In this document: positions 58,781-64,000 of the stretch, one piece after another
Position numbering within the stretch: the first letter of the stretch is position 1
Layout of the letters: each line of letters begins with the position of its first letter
Source of the DNA: Verrucomicrobiia bacterium
GTDB lineage: Bacteria; Verrucomicrobiota; Verrucomicrobiia; Verrucomicrobiales; DEV007
Direction of reading: 5' to 3'
Length of the DNA stretch: 64,000 nucleotides
Assembly (NCBI GenBank): GCA_030425385.1
Contig: JAUIAH010000034.1
Coordinates: forward strand, 22,579 to 86,578
The notes under the pieces: generated by a model
What the model saw: the letters and a program-made list of their open reading frames with translations, nothing else
Told to the model about the DNA's origin: nothing
Database searches by the model: none
Made by a program: the position numbers and the translations under genes

Positions 58781-58812
58781 CCAGGGCAGGACACATGGTT
58801 GTCCTGCCCTGG
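58781..58812. terminator. Perfect hairpin after the secreted protein gene
   Basis: CCAGGGCAGGACA (58781-58793) and TGTCCTGCCCTGG (58800-58812) enclose a 6-nt loop. The following ATTCTAAA is not a strong U tract, so termination may be partial or Rho-assisted. It separates this gene from rpsF. Confidence 0.75.
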
Positions 58813-58895
58813 ATTCTAAACCGTTTCGCACCGATAGATTTGCCCCTTTACAGGCTAGAAATGCGTGCCTAGGATGGCCGACTTTCGCCAGCTCT

Positions 58896-59180
58896 ATGAA
58901 ACGGAAATACGAAGGCATCATTATTCTCAACACCGTCGGCAAGGACGAGACCATTGACAAGATGGTCAAGAGTGTCGGCAAGACGATCGAGGACCTCGGG
59001 GGCAAGCTCGAGCAGATCGATCGCCTAGGCCGTAAGGAATTTGCGTATCCTTCAAACAAGATTTCCGCTGGTTACTACGTGAATTACCATTTCGAAGCCG
59101 CCCCATCTGATCTCGACCAGATCCAGGCTTCTTTGAAGCTGAACGACGACGTTCACTTGCAGCACTACCAAGTCGCCTAA
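58896..59180 (+). CDS. rpsF: 30S ribosomal protein bS6
   Basis: A 94-residue protein with the S6 ferredoxin-like fold: KRKYEGIIILNTVGKDETIDKMV, LGGKLEQIDRLGRKEFAYPSNKISAGYYVNYHFEA and a C-terminal DVHLQHYQVA. It binds uS18 and 16S rRNA in the small subunit platform. It lies 17 bp ahead of ssb, the widespread rpsF-ssb pair. rpsR is not seen. Confidence 0.93.
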   Translation: MKRKYEGIIILNTVGKDETIDKMVKSVGKTIEDLGGKLEQIDRLGRKEFAYPSNKISAGYYVNYHFEAAPSDLDQIQASLKLNDDVHLQHYQVA

Positions 59181-59197
59181 AGGGCGCACTCGTCCTC

Positions 59198-59710
59198 ATG
59201 GCCTCTGTCAATAAAGTCATCCTCATTGGGAATCTCACGCGCGACCCTGAGTTGCGTTACACGCCCAAGCAGACAGCGGTCACTGAAGTTGGGATGGCGG
59301 TCAATCGCCGCTACCGTGTGGACAACGAACTTCGGGAAGAGGTCACTTACATCGAGGTTACCTTCTGGGGACCTGCAGCGGAGACCATTGCCAAATACAT
59401 GGAGAAAGGACGTCCGCTCTATGTTGAGGGACGGTTGAAATTCGATCAATGGGACGACCGGGAAACCGGTAAGAAGCGCTCGAAGCTCTCGGTGGTGGGT
59501 GAGAATTTCCAATTCCTCGGAAGTGGCGGTGGAGGATCCGGCGCGGGCGGCAGTGGCAATCGCGGTCCCTTAGAGGACAGCCAAGGATATCAGCCCTCTC
59601 AGGGCGGCAGTAGTGGCGGCGGGTCAACATCTCAGGCTCCCGCATCCCCTCCTCCAGCCACTGGATCAGGGCCCCTCGCCGACGACGAGGAAGACGATAT
59701 CCCGTTTTAA
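59198..59710 (+). CDS. ssb: Single-stranded DNA-binding protein
   Basis: A 170-residue SSB with an N-terminal OB fold (NKVILIGNLTRDPELRYTPKQ, VTYIEVTFWGPAAETIAKYM, GRPLYVEGRLKFDQWDD) up to about residue 105. A Gly/Ser/Gln-rich disordered linker follows, with the acidic tip DDEEDDIPF that recruits partner proteins. Layout and length are standard. It is co-transcribed with rpsF. Confidence 0.96.
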   Translation: MASVNKVILIGNLTRDPELRYTPKQTAVTEVGMAVNRRYRVDNELREEVTYIEVTFWGPAAETIAKYMEKGRPLYVEGRLKFDQWDDRETGKKRSKLSVVGENFQFLGSGGGGSGAGGSGNRGPLEDSQGYQPSQGGSSGGGSTSQAPASPPPATGSGPLADDEEDDIPF

Positions 59711-60087
59711 GCTAAAATTGATCGCGCACCGTCGTCAGCGCCATCTGACGCACCCGCATCAAACGACGCATCTTCTCTCCCGGCGTCATGTGGGAATCTT
59801 GATCCAGATGAATAATAGGCAACATTAATGTCGTGATGGGTGCCCAATTGCCAGATCCACAACTTGGCCTTCTAGTTTCGGAGAACATCGCCCCAACGAG
59901 CACCTCATTCAGCCAAAATTCATGACGGAATTCTATCTGAAATAGAAGATAGTCAACATTTCAGTCGCGATGTGCGCCCATTCGAGTAATCTACAACAGA
60001 TCAGGCAAAAACCGGTAATAGACAACATTTCTGTTGCAGATAAAGGGACACTCAGGATTGCGTCATTCCAGTCGCTCATCTACATTG
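59711..60087. other. Non-coding stretch between ssb and the cassette array, with repeats and a possible gene remnant
   Basis: No convincing gene is present. A 63-residue frame on the minus strand (59712-59903) ends HMTPGEKMRRLMRVRQMALTTVRDQF, which may be a remnant of a small protein gene. Two related sequences, ATAGTCAACATTTCAGT (about 59950) and ATAGACAACATTTCTGT (about 60020), form a short direct repeat. An ATAAAGGGAC motif like that near the transposase lies at about 60042. The left border of the first cassette may be at 60087/60088 (GTTCGCTC), but no attC or attI arms can be paired there. Confidence 0.55.
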
Positions 60088-60097
60088 TTCGCTCAAA

Positions 60098-60742
60098 ATG
60101 AATCGCCTCAAATGCTTGCAGTGTTCGAACATGATTCTTCCTGTGACTGCAGAGCATACAGGAGGGCTCTGCATGCCGTGCGCTAAGCCCAAACCAGGGC
60201 CGAAGAGAGACCCCAATGATCCTGTAGAGCGATTCAAACAGGTCAGAGATGCTGCTATTTTGATGATAAACCAACTTGAGCACGACGATGGTTCGATAGA
60301 CGATTCTGATATTGTTCAAACTTACTTCAATCTAGAGCAGCGGATGCAGTCTAATTGTGACTCGGTTGCACAGGGATTAATGGTTGTCATGGCGAGTATC
60401 TGTGCAGCTAGGAGGCACCTCACGAACAAGTTGTTTCCGAGCGCGATAGAGCCCGTTTATGCATTGGGATTCGAGAGATTCGAGGATTTTTCAGCTTATT
60501 TGGTGAATCTAGCCCATCTCAGCTCTCCATATCTTGGCCCACCTACGCCATCTGGCCGAGAGTATCTTATCGAGTTGAGTGCTTCGGAAGTCCTCATCCG
60601 AGAAGCAGTAGCTACTGTTTGGCACTCGATGCGACGCGATCCACCTGAATCAGACGAATACGTTCCAGCTATTCTCAAACTAAGCCAAAGCGAACAAGGC
60701 GCGGCTGGACAACCCGCTACCACGCCCCGTGTTGGAGCTTGA
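60098..60742 (+). CDS. Cassette-borne protein with N-terminal zinc-ribbon-like motif
   Basis: A 214-residue protein, the single gene of the first cassette. The N-terminus MNRLKCLQCSNMILPVTAEHTGGLCMPC has two CxxC pairs, a short zinc ribbon that I know from many hypothetical proteins in integron cassettes and toxin-immunity regions. The rest is largely helical without recognised domain. The last about 16 codons (SEQGAAGQPATTPRVGA) are encoded by the left arm of the attC, a usual arrangement for cassette genes. The start lies 10 bp behind a possible G^TT border. Function unknown. Confidence 0.75.
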   Translation: MNRLKCLQCSNMILPVTAEHTGGLCMPCAKPKPGPKRDPNDPVERFKQVRDAAILMINQLEHDDGSIDDSDIVQTYFNLEQRMQSNCDSVAQGLMVVMASICAARRHLTNKLFPSAIEPVYALGFERFEDFSAYLVNLAHLSSPYLGPPTPSGREYLIELSASEVLIREAVATVWHSMRRDPPESDEYVPAILKLSQSEQGAAGQPATTPRVGA

Positions 60743-60816
60743 TCCGTAAGGAGAAGGTTTTACCGTGAGTCGGTCTGGCGCTCCCGGTAGCGGGTGCCAG
60801 CGCTTCGACGTTAGGG
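60689..60816 (+). repeat. Integron attC recombination site 1
   Basis: The left end AAC (60693-60695) is followed by an arm ending CTGG.CAACCCGCTACC. The right end GTTAGGG (GTT at 60810-60812) is preceded by GGTAGCGGGTGCCAGCGCTTCGAC, which pairs with it apart from unpaired bases. The about 115-nt span, AAC/GTT ends and extrahelical bases fit a cassette attC. Cleavage would fall between G60810 and T60811. Confidence 0.85.
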
Positions 60817-60820
60817 CCAG

Positions 60821-61228
60821 ATGGCGAAGATCGTTTCCGTGATAGCAATCTCTCTCGTGGCGATCGTAGGGGTGTTGCTATTCGTGAATCGGGATCAACC
60901 GCCGGCAGGCGAAGGATCGTTCCGAGAGGCAGACCAGATCGACGCAGCGCTTCAAATGATTGATCCAGCGGAGATTGACGCAGAACTACCCGAAAACTGT
61001 TATCGAATTACTCATGATGACGGATTCTATTACATTGCGATGGGCACTGATAGCCATCTTCCCGGAGGCGGTGGCGGCACAGTTGGCTTACTGTTTGCCG
61101 ACGGTTCCAGACACTTCTTCTTTGGTCACGTATGCGGTCCAGGTGCAACGCCCCTAGAGTTCCAGGGAAGTAGTCAGGAGGAGGTGCTCGCAGGCTTGCG
61201 GGCGGATTGGCATGAATACAAGCCCTAA
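60821..61228 (+). CDS. Cassette-borne membrane-anchored small protein, copy 1
   Basis: A 135-residue protein with one N-terminal membrane helix (IVSVIAISLVAIVGVLLFV) and an extracytoplasmic part with NCYRITHDDGFYYIAMGTD, a Gly-rich loop PGGGGGTVGLLFADGS and a second Cys in HVCGPG. No family is recognised. The ATG lies 10 bp behind the G^TT border of the attC, typical of cassette genes. An identical copy lies 927 bp downstream. Confidence 0.8.
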   Translation: MAKIVSVIAISLVAIVGVLLFVNRDQPPAGEGSFREADQIDAALQMIDPAEIDAELPENCYRITHDDGFYYIAMGTDSHLPGGGGGTVGLLFADGSRHFFFGHVCGPGATPLEFQGSSQEEVLAGLRADWHEYKP

Positions 61229-61615
61229 CAAGGCACTGCTCTGAACCCCGGCTTGCTTCTGTTGCTAGAATCGTTAAAATGAAGATGAAAATCAATTCCC
61301 TGATCCAAGTTCTCTCCCAGCCGGGTTTCAGAGAGTTTGGACGTTCGGATGCATTAGAGATCTCCGCAGGCGGATAAAGTGATAGTCCCAGATCACAGGC
61401 AGACTCTTCATTAATCTAACAAAAATCTAGCAAGAAGATCTGCCGCATCGATAGCCGCCCGACGACGAACGGATCCACGTCACGAGAAGACCATCAGCCA
61501 TCCAAGAATCTGGTAGATCGAATACCACTCGTGCCGAGGAAGCTCGCCCTCAAAGAACTTGTGCAAGAGGGGGCGGCGAGTAGACTACAGATACAGATGG
61601 CCAGGGTGGGCGACT
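61229..61615 (+). other. Non-coding part of the duplicated cassette with an attC-arm remnant
   Basis: Directly after the stop, TAACAAGGCACTGCTCTGAACCCCGGC copies the left-arm style of the true attC downstream (AACAAG...CACTGAACCCCGGC) but has no pairing right arm nearby. A 32-codon frame from ATG 61279 to 61377 follows a GTTAAAA. The remainder, to 61615, has no credible gene. The same region recurs at 62156-62542. It looks like a fusion of two former cassettes. Confidence 0.55.
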
Positions 61616-61743
61616 TCCGAACAAGTGGACGCACTGAACCCCGGCTACTTCTCGTGCCAAAACCACTGACAATGAACCAGGAAGATCAACCCAGCGATTC
61701 ACGCTTCCCGTCTGCCGGGATTCAGTGGTCCTAGACGTTAGGG
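61616..61743 (+). repeat. Integron attC recombination site 2
   Basis: Left AAC (61620-61622) with arm AAGTGGACGCACTGAACCCCGGC; right arm GCCGGGATTCAGTGGTCCTAGAC before GTT (61737-61739). The arms pair except for one mismatch, one extrahelical G and an internal bulge, leaving a loop of about 60 nt. Cleavage falls between 61737 and 61738, the exact border of the duplicate. Confidence 0.9.
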
Positions 61744-61747
61744 CCAG

Positions 61748-62155
61748 ATGGCGAAGATCGTTTCCGTGATAGCAATCTCTCTCGTGGCGATCGTAGGGGT
61801 GTTGCTATTCGTGAATCGGGATCAACCGCCGGCAGGCGAAGGATCGTTCCGAGAGGCAGACCAGATCGACGCAGCGCTTCAAATGATTGATCCAGCGGAG
61901 ATTGACGCAGAACTACCCGAAAACTGTTATCGAATTACTCATGATGACGGATTCTATTACATTGCGATGGGCACTGATAGCCATCTTCCCGGAGGCGGTG
62001 GCGGCACAGTTGGCTTACTGTTTGCCGACGGTTCCAGACACTTCTTCTTTGGTCACGTATGCGGTCCAGGTGCAACGCCCCTAGAGTTCCAGGGAAGTAG
62101 TCAGGAGGAGGTGCTCGCAGGCTTGCGGGCGGATTGGCATGAATACAAGCCCTAA
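61748..62155 (+). CDS. Cassette-borne membrane-anchored small protein, copy 2
   Basis: The 135-residue product is identical to that of the gene at 60821, including the N-terminal membrane helix and the Gly-rich loop, and the nucleotide sequence is the same. It starts 10 bp behind the attC border at 61737/61738. The complete identity of the coding part suggests a recent duplication or gene conversion, although the 3' part of the cassette has diverged. Confidence 0.8.
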   Translation: MAKIVSVIAISLVAIVGVLLFVNRDQPPAGEGSFREADQIDAALQMIDPAEIDAELPENCYRITHDDGFYYIAMGTDSHLPGGGGGTVGLLFADGSRHFFFGHVCGPGATPLEFQGSSQEEVLAGLRADWHEYKP

Positions 62156-62542
62156 CAAGGCACTGCTCTGAACCCCGGCTTGCTTCTGTTGCTAGAATCG
62201 TTAAAATGAAGATGAAAATCAATTCCCTGATCCAAGTTCTCTCCCAGCCGGGTTTCAGAGAGTTTGGACGTTCGGATGCATTAGAGATCTCCGCAGGCGG
62301 ATAAAGTGATAGTCCCAGATCACAGGCAGACTCTTCATTGATCTAACAAAAATCTCGCAAGGAAATCTGCCGCATCGATAGCCGCCCGACGACGAACGGA
62401 TCCACGTCACGAGAAGACCATCAGACATCCAAGAATCTGGTAGATCGAATACCGCTCGTGCCGAGGAAGCTCGCCCTCAAAGAACTTGTGCAAGAGGGGG
62501 CGGCGAGTAGACTACAGAGACAGATGGCGAGGGTGGGCGACT

Positions 62543-62670
62543 TCCGAACAAGAGGACGCACTGAACCCCGGCTACTTCTCGTGCCAAAACCACTGACAAT
62601 GAACCAGGAAGATCAACCCAGCGATTCACGCTTCCCGTCCGCCGGGATTCAGTGGTCCTAGACGTTCTGT
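62543..62670 (+). repeat. Integron attC recombination site 3
   Basis: Left AAC (62547-62549), right GTTCTGT (GTT at 62664-62666), with the same arms as attC site 2 apart from a few base changes. After G^TT the sequence changes to the next cassette (TTCTGTCTAACA), which proves the border. Confidence 0.9.
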
Positions 62671-62676
62671 CTAACA

Positions 62677-63132
62677 ATGAACAAGCCCTCCGCAATTCTA
62701 TCGCTTCTAGCGGCATTTGTATCTCTCTCACAGGCTGGCGACGCGATCCTGCCATACAATGCCTTTGGGCCTCAGGTGATTGCCCACAAACTTATTGGAA
62801 TGGAATGGTGGCAGTGGGATCCCCATGGAGATAGCAATCCCTCATCGAAGTATCCCATCAAGATCGTTGTCTATTGGGATCAGACTCTGGAAGCCACAAA
62901 GAAGTTCTATCCTGTCGATAGGAAACGCAAGAAGGACTATCGTTATGTCACCTATAAGGATGCCGTCAAGCACATGGAGAAGGCCGTCAAGGACCTCGAG
63001 AAAAACCAGCTAGATGCAGGGAAGGTAAGAAGAGGGTTGAAAACGCTCAAGACTATCAAAACCAAGACAGAATCGGGTAGGCGGAGGGTTTTAACCTCCG
63101 CCCCCCACACCACCGGCCATACGGGTCCGTAA
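62677..63132 (+). CDS. Cassette-borne secreted protein, 3' end displaced by a group II intron
   Basis: The protein begins with a signal peptide (MNKPSAILSLLAAFVSLSQAG) and a mature part rich in Lys and aromatic residues (GMEWWQWDPHGD, PIKIVVYWDQTLEATKKFYP, a Lys-rich helix near residues 105-130). No family is recognised. From 63072 the frame runs into an opposite-strand group II intron and stops by chance at 63132. Without the intron (joining 63071 to 63762) it would be a 146-residue protein ending EQDGAGQPATRAESK with its stop at 63805-63807 inside attC. The first cassette gene ends with the similar EQGAAGQPAT. Confidence 0.75.
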   Translation: MNKPSAILSLLAAFVSLSQAGDAILPYNAFGPQVIAHKLIGMEWWQWDPHGDSNPSSKYPIKIVVYWDQTLEATKKFYPVDRKRKKDYRYVTYKDAVKHMEKAVKDLEKNQLDAGKVRRGLKTLKTIKTKTESGRRRVLTSAPHTTGHTGP

Positions 63133-63761
63133 CACGGCGGTTCCGAGATGTTATATCACCGTTAGGTGATGACTGGTCCCCTTTGTTGGGAACTCGCATG
63201 AACTCTCTTTCTCTGCCCAACTTCCATACCCATGTCTGACTTCACCGGTCGGCTTCATTGTCGTGGATGGTTGGTTAGGTCGGTTCATCATTCTCGGTTC
63301 GGTCCTTCCTAGGCGGCTTGCGGATTCACTCTGTTTAAACGGACATCTTTCAGTCCCCCGGTTCCTATCCTAGTACTATGACCTCTGCTGACTTCTCGTT
63401 GATCACCCCTGACATTGCTGCCTGAGGCGCTCCCTACCGAAGCAGGGCGCCATGCCAACGAGATCTCCCCAGGTAAGGGCACGAACCTCCACCACACGAC
63501 CGCCTCATTTACCTCCGGAGCAGAACCGAACGGTTTCGCTGTGTTGTGCCAGCTCACCTGGCTCCGTCGGCCTCGTATGAGGTTCTTGTTCATCGGCCCA
63601 TGGCTGTCGCCTAGTCTGCCTTCCCACGGTCGGTCACCCTTCCGCAGTTGACTTCGGCTAGTGCTTCTGATCACTACTTCGTTGAACGGATATTTCATGA
63701 TGCATTCGGTTTCACACAGGGGACTTGAACCCCTTCTGGTTCGTGCCCATGCTGGGCACAC
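63072..63761 (-). mobile_element. Group II intron without reverse transcriptase, inserted in attC (IIC-attC type behaviour)
   Basis: On the minus strand the element begins GTGTGCCCAGCATGGGC (GUGYG 5' end and first hairpin). It has structured domain I-like sequence and, near its end, a domain V-like hairpin (GAACCGCCG...GGACCCG...CCGGTGGTGTG) and a domain VI-like hairpin GGCGGAGGTTAAAACCTCCGCC broken only by its loop, ending CTACCCGAT. Only 690 nt long, it has no room for the usual intron-encoded protein; the one long open frame (63761-63309) is not RT-like. Excising exactly these bases restores AACAAGACGGTG, the attC left arm. On the bottom strand the insertion is TTGT^T, the known target of group IIC-attC introns. 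Confidence 0.88.
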
Positions 63762-63879
63762 ACAAGACGGTGCTGGACAACCGGCTACCCGCGCCGAGTC
63801 GAAATGATCTCCGTAGCTACAACCCTTAACCCGCAGTCGAAGGCGCGCCGCCGGTAGCCGGTGCCAGACCTTTAACGTT
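63762..63879 (+). repeat. Integron attC recombination site 4, split by the intron
   Basis: The left arm ACAAGACGGTGCTGGACAACCGGCTACC (its first A-A lies at 63070-63071 before the intron) pairs with GGTAGCCGGTGCCAGACCTTTAAC before GTT (63877-63879). The arm sequence is close to that of attC site 1. The R'' box is interrupted by the minus-strand intron and the R' box is followed at once by another intron, so this site cannot recombine in the normal way. Confidence 0.85.
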
Positions 63880-64000
63880 GTGCGCCGAGCAAAGCGAGGC
63901 GCTTCTTATATGGTGCAAGTCCATATGTGATAAAACCTAGCCAGTAGTCACTACCGAGTGTTGCGTACATGTTAGCTAAGTCGTTAAAAATCGCGGACGG
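63880..64000 (+). mobile_element. 5' end of a second group II intron (continues beyond the window)
   Basis: Directly after the attC GTT the sequence reads GTGCGCCGAGCAAAGCGAGGCGC, a group II 5' end with its first hairpin. GGTGCAAGTCC, CCTAGCCAGTAGTCACT and CGAGTGTTGCGTAC follow, all typical of domain I of bacterial group II introns. It is on the plus strand, opposite in orientation to the upstream intron and different in sequence. Its reverse transcriptase gene, if any, lies outside the window. Confidence 0.7.

Larger units (their letters stand above)
60811..62664 (+). repeat. Tandem duplicate of a 927-bp gene cassette
   Basis: Copy 1 spans 60811-61737 and copy 2 61738-62664, both exactly 927 bp and both bounded at G^TT of attC sites, as expected from integrase-driven insertion of the same cassette twice. 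By eye the first 605 bp are identical, while the last 322 bp differ at about ten positions. Each copy holds one 135-codon gene, an untranslated stretch of about 390 bp and an attC. Confidence 0.93.

Noticed and set aside
60081..60097. attC or attI at the left border of the first cassette (GTTCGCTC)
   Set aside because: The core fits loosely, but no left arm pairs with the sequence before it, so the border is only tentative and no site is annotated.
61531..61734. 67-codon frame (and its twin at 62458-62661) ending in attC
   Set aside because: The two copies differ by amino-acid-changing substitutions while the main cassette gene is invariant, and the frame crosses the attC loop. Probably not coding.
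63309..63761. 150-codon minus-strand frame
   Set aside because: It starts at the first base of the group II intron and lies wholly in the structured RNA. It has no RT or maturase motif.

Overview
The window looks like a chromosomal segment from a member of the Verrucomicrobiota (a planctomycete is less likely). The grounds are: Ser/Thr kinases of the type common in that superphylum, two separate pairs of large c-type-cytochrome proteins with Tat-type partners (DUF1592 with DUF1552, and DUF1549/DUF1553 with DUF1501), big secreted proteins with thrombospondin type 3, LamG and Hydin-like modules, and a shared C-terminal end (W...YYR/FFR) on several of these. The taxonomy is inferred from family content only.

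Layout. 1-14.6 kb: a kinase-hydrolase fusion cut by the window edge, a DciA-like protein, a membrane-anchored receiver protein, an NlpC/P60 peptidase, the DUF1592/DUF1552 pair, a eukaryotic-type glycogen branching enzyme, a SUKH-like protein and a two-gene ABC-2-type membrane operon. 14.8-24.8 kb: a plastic region with a giant RHS protein whose signal peptide is out of frame by one base at a G5 run, two small secreted proteins, a REP-associated tyrosine transposase with several repeat families, and a broken copy of part of the ABC-2 permease found 10 kb upstream. 24.8-34.2 kb: a secreted protein and, divergent from it, a complete F-type ATP synthase operon atpBEFHAGDC with a CRP-like palindrome upstream and a hairpin after atpE. 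34.3-48.6 kb: a frameshifted Uma2 gene, a CPBP protease, an FG-GAP/UnbV gene interrupted by an in-frame TGA, a triplicated-module secreted protein, a BlaI/M56 regulatory pair with dyad operators, a lipoprotein, a monofunctional glycosyltransferase and secreted or periplasmic enzymes. 48.7-59.7 kb: the DUF1549/DUF1553-DUF1501 pair, a GDPD-DUF2452 operon, a ThuA-like protein, a large secreted protein and rpsF-ssb.

The most interesting region is 60.09-64.0 kb. It is an integron gene-cassette array with no integrase gene in view. Three attC sites can be paired by eye with AAC...GTT ends, and a fourth is interrupted. One 927-bp cassette is present as an exact-length tandem duplicate whose boundaries fall at G^TT. 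The last cassette's attC is split by a 690-nt group II intron without a reverse transcriptase gene, lying on the opposite strand. Removing exactly 63072-63761 restores the AACAAG box of attC and an open reading frame that ends inside attC, as in the first cassette. A second, same-strand group II intron begins directly after the GTT of that attC and runs out of the window.

Functional links: the ATP synthase operon, rpsF-ssb and dciA are housekeeping. The cytochrome/Tat pairs, LamG/TSP3 proteins, CPBP protease, GT51 glycosyltransferase and M56/BlaI pair point to an elaborate envelope. The RHS region and the cassette array are the two accessory hot spots.
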